From IMG/VR virus record IMGVR_UViG_3300041410_000005, positions 1 to 23,159 of that record: a DNA stretch of 23,159 bases. One strand, 5' to 3'. Origin of the DNA: a virus. Shown piece after piece: positions 5,940 through 13,253 of this stretch (positions are counted from its first letter, which is position 1; each line of letters starts with the position of its first letter). The notes beneath the pieces were generated by a model. The model was given only the letters and a program-made list of their open reading frames with translations. It was not told the DNA's origin and searched no databases. The translations under genes and the position numbers were made by a program.

Positions 5940-7642
5940 TGGACGCACGCACCGAACAGCAGAAGATCCAGGCACGCAAGCAGGCGCTGTGGAACGAGCG
6001 CTCAAGCTGGGACACGCACTGCCAGGACATCGCCGACTTCCTGCTGCCCCGGGCGGCGCGGTTCAGCGACGGCGACAAGAACAAGGGCGGGGCGAGCCAC
6101 TACAACTCAATCATTGACGAGACCGGCACGCAGGCCCATGGGGTTCTGGAAGCTGGTCTGATGGCCGGCATGACCAGCCCGGCCAGGCCGTGGGTGAAGC
6201 TGGCAACTCCCGACCGCGACCTGATGGAGTTCGCCCCGGTCAAGGTGTGGCTGTCCAAGGTGACGGCCAAGATGCTGGCCATCTTCGCCCGCTCGAACAC
6301 CTACCGCGCCTATCGCTCGATGTATGGCCAGCTTGGTGCGTTCGGCACTGCGGCCAACTTCGTGGTGGACAACTATCAGACCGTCCTGCACAACTACCCG
6401 CAGGTGTTCGGTCAGTACGCGATCGGCCTGAACAGCCTGGGCAAGGCTGACACGCTGTACCGCACGATGACCATGAGCGTGGGGCAGGTGGTCGACATGT
6501 TCGGCCTGGAGGCCTGCTCGCAGACGGTGAAGAACCAGTACGAGAAGGCGAACTACGACGCTGATGTGCAGGTGCTGCATGCCGTAGAGCCGCGCCGGGA
6601 CCGCAACCACGCCACGGCGGACAACCGCAACATGCGGTTCAAGTCCTGCTATCTCGAACTCGGCCGCGACGGTGAGCAGCAGTACCTGCGCGAGTCGGGG
6701 TTCAACTACTTCCCGGCTGTCTGCCCGCGCTGGCTGGTGGATGGGGATGACACCTATTCCTCGCGCTGGCCAGGGGCGATTGCCCTCGGCTCGGTGAAGC
6801 AGCTCCAGCAGGAGCAGCTGCGCAAGTCGACGGCCATCGACTACATGGTGGAGCCACCGATCCAGGTGCCCATGATGTACAAGAACCAAGCCCTGGACAG
6901 GTTCCCTGGCGGGGTGATGTACGTCGACATGGCGAACCCGCAGGCGACCATCAAGACCGCCTTCGACGTTCGGCTGGAACTGAATCATCTGCTGGCCGAC
7001 ATCCAGGACGTGCGCGGACGGATCGATCGCTCGTTCTTCGTGCAGCTCTTCCAGATGCTGCAAAACGACACCCGCTCGAACATCACAGCGCGGGAGATCG
7101 CCGAGCGCCACGAGGAAAAGCTCCTCATGCTCGGCCCGGTGCTGGAGAGCCTGCACAACGAGATGCTGCAACCGCACATCGAGATCACCTTCGCCAAGAT
7201 GGTGGCCGCTGGCTTCTTCGCCCCAGGGCAGGAACTGGAGCCGCCGCCCGAGCTGAACGGCGTGGATCTGAACGTCGAGTTCATCTCCACCCTGGCCCAG
7301 GCGCAACGTGCTGTGGGCACCGCGTCCATTGATCGCTACATCGGGACGCTCGCCTCGCTGTCGACCATCAAGCCCGGGGTGCTGGACAAGCTCGACGAGG
7401 ATCAGGTGGCCGATGTCTACGCCGACCAGCTTGGCATCGATCCGTCCATCGTGGTGAGCGATGACCGTGTGGCGCTGATCCGCAAGCAGCGCGCGCAGCA
7501 GCAGGCAATGGCGCAGGTGGCCGCAATGGCGCCAGCAGCCAAAGACCTGGCGATGGCCGGCAAGGCCGCAAGCGAGACCGACGCGGGCGCGATGAGCAAC
7601 CTGATGTCGGCCTTCTCTGGCTACAGCATTCCCGGGATGTGA
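5939..7642 (+). CDS. Portal (head-tail connecting) protein
   Basis: A 567-residue portal of the podoviral head-to-tail connector family. The twelve-subunit ring at one capsid vertex through which DNA enters and leaves is made by this family. The N-terminal segment (RKQALWNERSSWDTHCQDIA followed by DFLLPR) and the following THGVLEAGLMAGMTSPARPW-like region are hallmark portions. The later stretch around NITAREIAERHEEKLLMLGP (about residues 380-400) and LHNEMLQPHIE matches the stem and wing helices of this family. The C-terminus is Ala/Met/Gln-rich helical. The gene is complete, starts in a TGATG overlap and ends overlapping the next gene. Confidence 0.93.
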   Translation: MDARTEQQKIQARKQALWNERSSWDTHCQDIADFLLPRAARFSDGDKNKGGASHYNSIIDETGTQAHGVLEAGLMAGMTSPARPWVKLATPDRDLMEFAPVKVWLSKVTAKMLAIFARSNTYRAYRSMYGQLGAFGTAANFVVDNYQTVLHNYPQVFGQYAIGLNSLGKADTLYRTMTMSVGQVVDMFGLEACSQTVKNQYEKANYDADVQVLHAVEPRRDRNHATADNRNMRFKSCYLELGRDGEQQYLRESGFNYFPAVCPRWLVDGDDTYSSRWPGAIALGSVKQLQQEQLRKSTAIDYMVEPPIQVPMMYKNQALDRFPGGVMYVDMANPQATIKTAFDVRLELNHLLADIQDVRGRIDRSFFVQLFQMLQNDTRSNITAREIAERHEEKLLMLGPVLESLHNEMLQPHIEITFAKMVAAGFFAPGQELEPPPELNGVDLNVEFISTLAQAQRAVGTASIDRYIGTLASLSTIKPGVLDKLDEDQVADVYADQLGIDPSIVVSDDRVALIRKQRAQQQAMAQVAAMAPAAKDLAMAGKAASETDAGAMSNLMSAFSGYSIPGM

Positions 7643-7980
7643 TGGACGACTACGACCCGTTCCGGCCCGAGCTGGCCCGCGAGGATGTCAAGCGCACCGA
7701 GTTCATCGCATCAGAGCAGCAGCGCGACGATGTGCGCCGCCTGATGGCTGAACCATGGGGCCGGCGCCTCATGTGGTCGTGGCTCGAATTCTCCGGGCTG
7801 CGCCGCACGCCGATGACCGGCAACTCACAGACCTTCTTCAACTGCGGCATGCAGAACTTCGGGATCATGCTGGAGTCGCTGATCCTCGTGCACTGCCCTG
7901 AAAAGTGGTTGGAGATGCAGAAGGAAGCGGCCGAGCTTCTGGAGCGACAAGAGCCCAAGGCGCCCAAGCAGCGGCGTTGA
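7642..7980 (+). CDS. Bbp19-like phage protein
   Basis: A 112-residue protein that matches the small family named after BPP-1 Bbp19. The core is a GRRLMWSWLEFSGLRRTPMT segment (about residues 35-54), then an aromatic FFNCGMQNFGIMLE helix, then CPEKWLEMQKEA. The family lies between portal and scaffold genes in BPP-1-like phages, as here. Its function is not established; the helical build and position suggest a role in head assembly or at the portal. The start may be GTG 7639 or ATG 7642, both overlapping the portal stop (7640-7642). The C-terminus is charged and probably disordered. Confidence 0.8.
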   Translation: MDDYDPFRPELAREDVKRTEFIASEQQRDDVRRLMAEPWGRRLMWSWLEFSGLRRTPMTGNSQTFFNCGMQNFGIMLESLILVHCPEKWLEMQKEAAELLERQEPKAPKQRR

Positions 7981-7992
7981 CTTGACGGGCAA

Positions 7993-8014
7993 GCGGCGCC
8001 GCAAAGTGCGCCGC
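7993..8014 (+). promoter_or_regulatory. Hairpin directly upstream of the scaffold start codon
   Basis: GCGGCGC (7993-7999) and GCGCCGC (8008-8014) are perfect complements with an eight-base loop, and end one base before the ATG at 8016. No Shine-Dalgarno sequence is visible in the usual window, because the stem occupies it. The structure could hold back translation initiation, or mark initiation that depends on coupling. Confidence 0.5.
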
Positions 8015-8015
8015 C

Positions 8016-8681
8016 ATGGACACACCATCCACTGAATCTCTGCTCGGCGGCGCTCAAGCTGACACTGCTGCCACGGGTGGAACTGCCGACGAAGTAACGG
8101 CGCAGCCTGCTGACAAGCCGCAAGGCGAAGCAGCACCGGCCTCTGGTGAAGGCCAAGCGAAAGAAGGCGAAGTTGTCGAGAGCAAGGAAGGCGAAAAGCC
8201 GGCCGGCGCTCCCGAGAAGTACGAAGCCTTCGCAGTGCCCGAGGGCTACACGCTGGACGAGGGCCTTGTGTCCGAGTTCGAGCCCACCCTCCGCGAGCTG
8301 AACCTCACGCAAGAACAGGCGCAAAAGGTCTTCGACTTCGCGCCCAAGTACGCGGAGTTCGTCAGCAAGCAGACCGCAGCCGCAGTGCTGGACCAACTGG
8401 GCATCGCAGACCGCGCGGCCTGGGTGGATCAGACCAAGGCTGACAAGGAAGTCGGCGGCGATTCGCTGCCCGAAAGCCTCGCGGTCGCCAAGAAGGCGCT
8501 GGACAAGTTCGCCTCCCCACAGCTGCGCGATGTGCTGTTCAAGACCGGGTTGACCAATCACCCCGAGATGGTCCGCGCCTGGGCGCGCGTCGGCAAAGCC
8601 ATCAGCGAAGACTCGTTTGTGCCTGGCGGCAAGACCAAGACCCCGCCTCCGTACTACGAGAAATCGAACATGAACCCGTGA
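8016..8681 (+). CDS. Head scaffolding protein (putative)
   Basis: A 221-residue acidic protein. Residues 1-65 are a low-complexity Ala/Glu/Gly/Thr/Lys region. Residues about 68-155 are helical (YTLDEGLVSEFEPTLRELNL and QEQAQKVFDFAPKYAEF). The C-terminal half contains LPESLAVAKKALDKF and the basic end KTKTPPPYYEKSNM. Scaffolds of many phages share this build: disordered acidic start, helical body, basic capsid-binding tail. The location directly before the major capsid gene supports the call. No protease motif was seen. An upstream in-frame stop at 7983-7985 fixes ATG 8016 as the first start. Confidence 0.78.
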   Translation: MDTPSTESLLGGAQADTAATGGTADEVTAQPADKPQGEAAPASGEGQAKEGEVVESKEGEKPAGAPEKYEAFAVPEGYTLDEGLVSEFEPTLRELNLTQEQAQKVFDFAPKYAEFVSKQTAAAVLDQLGIADRAAWVDQTKADKEVGGDSLPESLAVAKKALDKFASPQLRDVLFKTGLTNHPEMVRAWARVGKAISEDSFVPGGKTKTPPPYYEKSNMNP

Positions 8682-8695
8682 CGGAGAACTGAAAC

Positions 8696-9691
8696 ATGGC
8701 AACCCTGACCGCCACCCATCCGACCCTGCTGGATTTCAAGCAGCGTCTGGACCCCAACGACAAAGTCGCCCAAGTCATCGAACTGCTGAACCAGCAGAAC
8801 GAGATCATCCAGGACATCCCGTGGAAGGAGGGCAACCTCATCACCGGCGATGTGACCTCTGTTCGCACCGGACTGCCTGCCCCGACGTGGCGCAAACTGT
8901 ACGGTGGTGTGCAGCCGGGCAAGAGCACCAGCGCTAAGGTGACCGAGGCCTGCGGCATGCTGGAAGCCTACGCCGAAGTGGACAAGGCGCTGGCCGACAT
9001 GAACGGCAACTCGGCCGCGTGGCGCTTCTCAGAAGAGATGGCGCACATCGAAGGCATGAACCAGGAGTTCACCTCCTCGCTGTTCTACGCGGACGAACTG
9101 ACCGAGCCCGAGGCTTTCACCGGCTTCGCCCCGCGCTTCAACAGTCAGTCGGCGGCCAACGGCGGCAACATCCTGACCTCGGCGGCCACTCCCGACAGCA
9201 CCGACAACGCGTCGATCTGGCTGGTGGGCTGGGGCACGTTCGTGCACGGCATCTACCCCAAGGGCTCGAAGGCCGGCATCAGCGTCGAGGACAAGGGCCA
9301 GGTCACGATCGAGAACGTCGACGGCTCGAACGGTCGCATGGAAGCGTACCGCACGCACTACCGCTGGGACTGCGGCCTGGCCGTGCGTGACTGGCGCTAT
9401 GTGGTCCGCATCAACTACGACCTGGAAGACATCGTCAAGTCTGGCGCTACCGGCCCCGTGCTGGCCGACCTGATGGCGAAGGCGATCCGTCGCATCCCCA
9501 GCCTGGGCATGTGCAAGCCGGTCTTCTACGCCAACCGCGACACGCTGGATGCGATCGACCTCCAGACCAACAACATGCCTCTGCTGGCGTTCCGCACCGT
9601 GGACGACGCGCAGGGCAAGCTGGTCACGTCGTTCCGCGGCATCCCGATCCGCCGCTGCGACGCGCTGCTGTCGAACGAGTCGGGCATCTGA
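8696..9691 (+). CDS. Major capsid protein (Bbp17-like)
   Basis: A 331-residue shell protein that should assume the HK97 fold. It resembles the BPP-1 Bbp17-type capsid family: N-terminal TLLDFKQRLDPNDKVAQVIE, then LLNQQNEIIQDIPWKEGN (around residues 30-47), a long spine-like region EAYAEVDKALADMNGNSAAW (about 87-106), and the C-terminal LAFRTVDDAQGKLVTSFRGI and PIRRCDALLSNE. No large N-terminal delta domain is visible, consistent with a separate scaffold gene upstream. GGAG at 8683-8686 precedes the ATG. The gene is intact and is probably among the most highly expressed in the window. Confidence 0.92.
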   Translation: MATLTATHPTLLDFKQRLDPNDKVAQVIELLNQQNEIIQDIPWKEGNLITGDVTSVRTGLPAPTWRKLYGGVQPGKSTSAKVTEACGMLEAYAEVDKALADMNGNSAAWRFSEEMAHIEGMNQEFTSSLFYADELTEPEAFTGFAPRFNSQSAANGGNILTSAATPDSTDNASIWLVGWGTFVHGIYPKGSKAGISVEDKGQVTIENVDGSNGRMEAYRTHYRWDCGLAVRDWRYVVRINYDLEDIVKSGATGPVLADLMAKAIRRIPSLGMCKPVFYANRDTLDAIDLQTNNMPLLAFRTVDDAQGKLVTSFRGIPIRRCDALLSNESGI

Positions 9692-9710
9692 TCGAAAAGG
9701 AACAGACATC

Positions 9711-10181
9711 ATGATCGTCGACACCTTCGCCGAATTCGGCGACAACAAGGCCCTGAACACCGGCGCTGCGGGTTCCTACCTGATCGGCAACGTCATCGAC
9801 ACTCTGCCCAATGCGGGCGGCGTGGGCGGCAACATCACCAGCAACCTCAGCGGCACCCGTCCGCTGTGGCTGGTGATCCAGGTGACCACCACGGCCACCT
9901 CGGGTGGCTCGGCCACCGGCCAGTTCTCGCTGTGCTCGGACGCGCAAGCGGCCATCGCGGTGGACGGCTCGCAGACCACGCACTACACCGGCCCGGCGAT
10001 CGCTGTGGCCACGCTGGTCGCGGGCTACCGCTACTGCGTGGTTCCGCTGCCGGCCGGCACGTATGAGCGCTACCTCGGCATCGTGCAGACCACGGGCACG
10101 GCAGCGTTCACCGCGGGCAAGGTCGACATGTTCCTGACCGAGACGCCGAACATCTACACCAACTACAACGACGCGATCTGA
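9711..10181 (+). CDS. Capsid cement/decoration protein (Bbp16-like)
   Basis: A 156-residue beta-rich protein of the Bbp16 cement family, which in BPP-1 forms a jellyroll on the outside of the capsid and stabilises it. Recognisable parts are the start MIVDTFAEFGDNKALN, the central LWLVIQVTTTATSGG strand region, GYRYCVVPLP, and the C-terminal ERYLGIVQTTGTAAFTAGKV ending in TETPNIYTNY. The position right after the capsid gene agrees. AAGGA lies nine bases upstream of ATG 9711. The frame is open further upstream, but that part overlaps the capsid gene and lacks support. Confidence 0.9.
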   Translation: MIVDTFAEFGDNKALNTGAAGSYLIGNVIDTLPNAGGVGGNITSNLSGTRPLWLVIQVTTTATSGGSATGQFSLCSDAQAAIAVDGSQTTHYTGPAIAVATLVAGYRYCVVPLPAGTYERYLGIVQTTGTAAFTAGKVDMFLTETPNIYTNYNDAI

Positions 10182-10183
10182 AC

Positions 10184-10396
10184 ATGGAACTGATCGCGAC
10201 CGAACCGGCGTTCTACAAGGGCCGCCGCCTCCGTCCTGGGCAGGAGTTCACCTTCGACGGCGACAAGCCGCCGAAGTGGGCTGCACCCAAGGACAAGGCG
10301 GTCCTGAAGCCGCAGCCGATGGCCGCGGACACCCGCCCCCTGGCGACGCAGAAGGCCGTGAAGAAGAAGATCGGCGAGATCAGCGAAGCGGCCTGA
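10184..10396 (+). CDS. Small head-region protein
   Basis: A 70-residue basic protein. Its first 30 residues (MELIATEPAFYKGRRLRPGQ, then EFTFDG) look like a short beta-barrel module found in small phage proteins beside capsid genes; the rest is Lys/Ala/Pro-rich and probably flexible. Function is unknown. The ATG is two bases after the cement gene stop, with no strong ribosome site of its own, so translation is probably coupled. It is the last gene before the terminator at 10418-10442. Confidence 0.75.
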   Translation: MELIATEPAFYKGRRLRPGQEFTFDGDKPPKWAAPKDKAVLKPQPMAADTRPLATQKAVKKKIGEISEAA

Positions 10397-10417
10397 GCAA
10401 TCGGCGCTGAATGAACT

Positions 10418-10442
10418 GGGCCGCCTCTGTGCGGCCCTTTTT
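10418..10442 (+). terminator. Intrinsic (Rho-independent) terminator
   Basis: A perfect seven-base stem, GGGCCGC (10418-10424) with GCGGCCC (10431-10437), a six-base loop, and five T residues directly after. It lies 22 bases after the stop of the gene at 10184 and 14 bases before the ATG at 10457. It should end or attenuate transcription of the head module, with the fibre, sulfatase and tail genes reached by read-through or by another promoter. Confidence 0.85.
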
Positions 10443-10456
10443 GCAGGAATCGAGAG

Positions 10457-11299
10457 ATGGCAAACGCAGAGTTCGCGCGCAGCTTCAAGTGGCTCAAGAG
10501 CGCAGCCGGGGCTTGGCTGGGGTACGTGTCCGGCGATGGCTCCGAAGTGGAGATGTTCAAGAAGGGCGCGCTCGCCTCGCGTCCGGCGGCCTCGGTCTAC
10601 AACGTCGGCATGCGGTACTTCGCCGATGACGAGAACGGCGGAACGGAGTACACGAACTACAACGGCATCGCGTGGACGCAGACCTCGCCGGGGCTGACAG
10701 CCGAGGTGACCTACACCTCCTCGACCTGGGCGCTGCGCGGGACGGGCTCTTTCGTCGGGCAGATCAAGCGCATCACCGACCTCGGCAACAAGACGACCGT
10801 CCTTGCAATTTGGGATGGCACGTATTGGCAGCCCCTCGGCGGCGCTCAGACCATCTACGCCCTGGCCGCGCCGATCACCGGCGCTGCTGGCGCTTCCAGC
10901 GCGTGCACGCTGCCGAGCATCACGGTTCCGGCTGGCCTGCTCGGCATCAATGGTGGTCTCGACATCGAGATCGCAACGCACACGCTCAGCAGCACGGCGT
11001 CGGTTGCAAACACGGTCTCATACACCTTCGGTGGGTTCGAGCTGTTCGGCACCGACCGCACGACCAACCGCCGGATCTGGAACGCACGGCGGATCATGAA
11101 CCGCAACGCCACCAACGTGCAGACGGTGTTCTCCAATGCCTCGGGCACTGGCGCGTATGAGCAGGCGGCCAACGACCCCAAGGAGACCACCAAGGAATCC
11201 GCCGCCGACATCGCAATGGCCGGCTCGGCGACTGCCACCCACGCCAGCAGCATCACGAACCGCGTTGACGAGTTCCGCGTTCGCTGGATCGGGGGCTGA
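10457..11299 (+). CDS. Beta-rich virion protein, fibre- or decoration-like
   Basis: A 280-residue protein without a clear family. Residues about 48-80 (YNVGMRYFADDENGGTEYTN, then NGIAWTQTSPG) follow the pattern of a short beta module common in phage fibre and spike proteins, where a Gly-rich loop is followed by a Trp-Pro turn. A second such stretch, LAIWDGTYWQPLGG, is at about residues 115-128. The C-terminal half is rich in Ser, Thr, Ala and beta-formers and ends DEFRVRWIGG. No signal peptide or membrane segment is seen. The gene lies between head and tail genes, after the terminator, and ends two bases before the sulfatase-like gene, so the two may form an accessory virion pair. A head fibre, a tail fibre base or a cement protein are all possible. 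Confidence 0.65.
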   Translation: MANAEFARSFKWLKSAAGAWLGYVSGDGSEVEMFKKGALASRPAASVYNVGMRYFADDENGGTEYTNYNGIAWTQTSPGLTAEVTYTSSTWALRGTGSFVGQIKRITDLGNKTTVLAIWDGTYWQPLGGAQTIYALAAPITGAAGASSACTLPSITVPAGLLGINGGLDIEIATHTLSSTASVANTVSYTFGGFELFGTDRTTNRRIWNARRIMNRNATNVQTVFSNASGTGAYEQAANDPKETTKESAADIAMAGSATATHASSITNRVDEFRVRWIGG

Positions 11300-11301
11300 A
11301 G

Positions 11302-12666
11302 ATGGCTGCCATCTCGCTGCCCTTCGGCCGCCAGGTCAACATCATCAACTGGCGCGGAGATGACCTCCCGTGGAACTCCGACCTTGGCCTGCTTCAGGTC
11401 GGGCAGGGCCAGTACCTCGGCGGCTGGGTCAAGTTCAACAACGGCGGCGCTGTCACCTCCCTGTGCGGCCCTGGCCGGATGGCTGGCTTCACCGGGCGCA
11501 TGCCGCAGACGCACCGCATGTGGTCGAACGACACCGGCGAGGACGTGGATTGGCTGATCACCTACTTCGCCGACCTCGCGCGTCGCGGCTACACGAATTT
11601 CGTGGGGGGCAAGCTGCTGAACGGCTACGGCGAGCCGCCGCAGAACAACGGCAACTTCACCATCCCGTACTCGTTCCCCGAGATCGGCATCCACAAAGCC
11701 AAGATCATCTACGGCTCGCCGCAGTATGGCCTGGGGGCGCCGAACGACAACAACGGCAACCAATACATAGACGAGGCCGGGAACGTCACCGGCGACAAAG
11801 ACGCCGACGTGGGGGATGCCTTCTACTACCCAGATCTGTGGCTGACCCACGTCACCGACTTCCTCGCTGGCGTTCCTGTTGGCCAGCCGTGGTCGATCTA
11901 CATCGGCGACAAGGCCAGCCACATTCCCATCACGCCGGCCACGCGGTACGAGAACACCTCGATCACCTGGGATGACAACCCGGCCTTCGGGGTTGACCCC
12001 ACGGGCGGCGTCACCCGTCAGCCGCAATTCATCATCGACGACGCTGAGGCCAACTGGGGGCAGAGCAAGCAAGACGAGGTGCGCGCTGACAACCTCGAAC
12101 GACTGCGGACGCTGCGGGCGAGCGATGACTCGCTGAAGGGTTTGATTGACCTGGTGGTTGCTCGCGGTGAGCTGGAGAACACGCTGATCATCATCAGCGG
12201 CGACCAGACCGACTACAGCGGCGAGCTGCGCCAGGCCGGCGGCAAGGGCACGAACCACTGGGCGGCCAATGCCCTGAACCTGCGGGTTCGTCGGCCTGTC
12301 GCTGCAAGCAGTCCGAACACGACGTGCGAAGCGCTGGTGTGCGATGCCGACATCGCCTCCACGATCCGCCACGCCTGCGGGGCTGTTGCCAAGTACGGGG
12401 AGGATGGCATGTCCTTCGTCAACCAGTTGTCCACCCCGACCATGCCGTTTCGGCAGTCGCGGCCGTACTTCAACCTGTTCAAGAACCCCGAGGTGGCTGG
12501 CCTCATCACTGGCGGCCCGGTGACCTACGGCAAGGGTGTTCCAGATGGCGGCTACCCCAACGAGGAGTACACCTGGACCGACCGATATTGCACGGTGAAC
12601 GCTGGCAAGAACGCCGATTACCGGCGCGAGGTTGATGCCTTCCTCGACATCTTTGGGCGGACCTGA
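11302..12666 (+). CDS. Sulfatase-family enzyme in the virion gene block
   Basis: A 454-residue protein with the landmarks of type I (formylglycine) sulfatases of the alkaline phosphatase superfamily: a first strand with metal Asp pair D20/D21 (NIINWRGDDL); CGPGR at 55-59, fitting the CxPxR motif in which Cys becomes formylglycine, followed by FTGR; GYTNFVGGKLLNGYGE with K104, close to the GKYLNxYG form of N-acetylglucosamine-6-sulfatases; ASHIPITP with H207; a DDSLKGLIDLVVARGELENT helix before LIIISGDQ with D301; and K315 in GGKGTNH. Q302 replaces the usual Asn or His, and the His two residues after K104 is missing. No signal peptide is present. The gene is flanked by virion genes and overlaps the adaptor gene (TGATG). 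It could remove sulfate (or a related ester) from host surface polymers, or serve as an inactive binder. Confidence 0.75.
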   Translation: MAAISLPFGRQVNIINWRGDDLPWNSDLGLLQVGQGQYLGGWVKFNNGGAVTSLCGPGRMAGFTGRMPQTHRMWSNDTGEDVDWLITYFADLARRGYTNFVGGKLLNGYGEPPQNNGNFTIPYSFPEIGIHKAKIIYGSPQYGLGAPNDNNGNQYIDEAGNVTGDKDADVGDAFYYPDLWLTHVTDFLAGVPVGQPWSIYIGDKASHIPITPATRYENTSITWDDNPAFGVDPTGGVTRQPQFIIDDAEANWGQSKQDEVRADNLERLRTLRASDDSLKGLIDLVVARGELENTLIIISGDQTDYSGELRQAGGKGTNHWAANALNLRVRRPVAASSPNTTCEALVCDADIASTIRHACGAVAKYGEDGMSFVNQLSTPTMPFRQSRPYFNLFKNPEVAGLITGGPVTYGKGVPDGGYPNEEYTWTDRYCTVNAGKNADYRREVDAFLDIFGRT

Positions 12667-13253
12667 TGGCTTCGGACGTAGACATCTGCAACCTGGCCCT
12701 GAGCCACTTCGGCCAGGACGCCAACGTGACTTCGATCGTCACCCCAGACGGTCCCGATGCGGAGCACTGCAAGCGCTTCTACCCGATCGCACGGGACGAG
12801 ATGTTGGAGGAGTTCGATTGGTCCTTCGCACGTAAGCGAGGCACGCTGGCCGCGGTGACGAACGACCGCGATGACTGGGCTTACAAGTTCGCCCTGCCTT
12901 CGGACTGCCTGAAGGAGCGCCGCGCCCTCCCCGAGGGCTACGCCGACAACCTGGCCGACCTGATCGAGTGCGAGCGCGAGGGGGATTACCTCTACACGAA
13001 CGAGGAAGTCACGACGCTGGTCTACACCAAGCGCCTGACCGACACTACCAAGTTCTCGCCGCTGTTCGTCACGGCGCTTTCGTGGCGGCTCGCGTCCTAC
13101 CTGGTGGGGCCGATCACCAAGGACGTTTCAGGGACCAGCCAGACCCGGCTGCGGCAGACCTCCGAAGCCCTGCGGCTGCGCGCGTCGACCTCTGACGCCA
13201 AGCGCGACCGCAAAGAGCCGGAGTACACGAACACCGCTCAGAGGGCTCGCTGA
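12666..13253 (+). CDS. Tail adaptor (tail tubular protein A-like)
   Basis: A 195-residue protein of the T7 gp11-like adaptor family, which forms the ring below the portal and joins it to the nozzle. The start MASDVDICNLALSHFGQDAN and the helix CKRFYPIARDEMLEEFDWSF (about residues 36-55) are typical, as is WAYKFALPSDCLKERR. The C-terminal helical FVTALSWRLASYLVGPIT fits the helical bundle. Start and stop overlap both neighbours (TGATG-type), consistent with tight coupling. Confidence 0.88.
   Translation: MASDVDICNLALSHFGQDANVTSIVTPDGPDAEHCKRFYPIARDEMLEEFDWSFARKRGTLAAVTNDRDDWAYKFALPSDCLKERRALPEGYADNLADLIECEREGDYLYTNEEVTTLVYTKRLTDTTKFSPLFVTALSWRLASYLVGPITKDVSGTSQTRLRQTSEALRLRASTSDAKRDRKEPEYTNTAQRAR

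Noticed and set aside
6107-7306. Reverse-strand ORF of 399 codons opposite the portal gene
   Set aside because: Antisense shadow of a well-supported portal; composition is His/Leu/Val-rich without any domain.
10815-10832. Second sigma54-like TGGCACG followed by TTGG
   Set aside because: The -12 element TTGC is not at the required spacing, and the site is inside a coding region.
10855-12372. Reverse-strand ORF of 505 codons opposite the fibre-like and sulfatase-like genes
   Set aside because: The peptide is a Val/Ala/Arg/His-rich antisense shadow with no motif, and the + strand sulfatase landmarks are strong.
9711-12666. Diversity-generating retroelement parts as in phage BPP-1 (variable repeat, template repeat, reverse transcriptase)
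   Set aside because: No reverse transcriptase motif and no near-identical repeat pair with adenine-directed differences was seen in the window.
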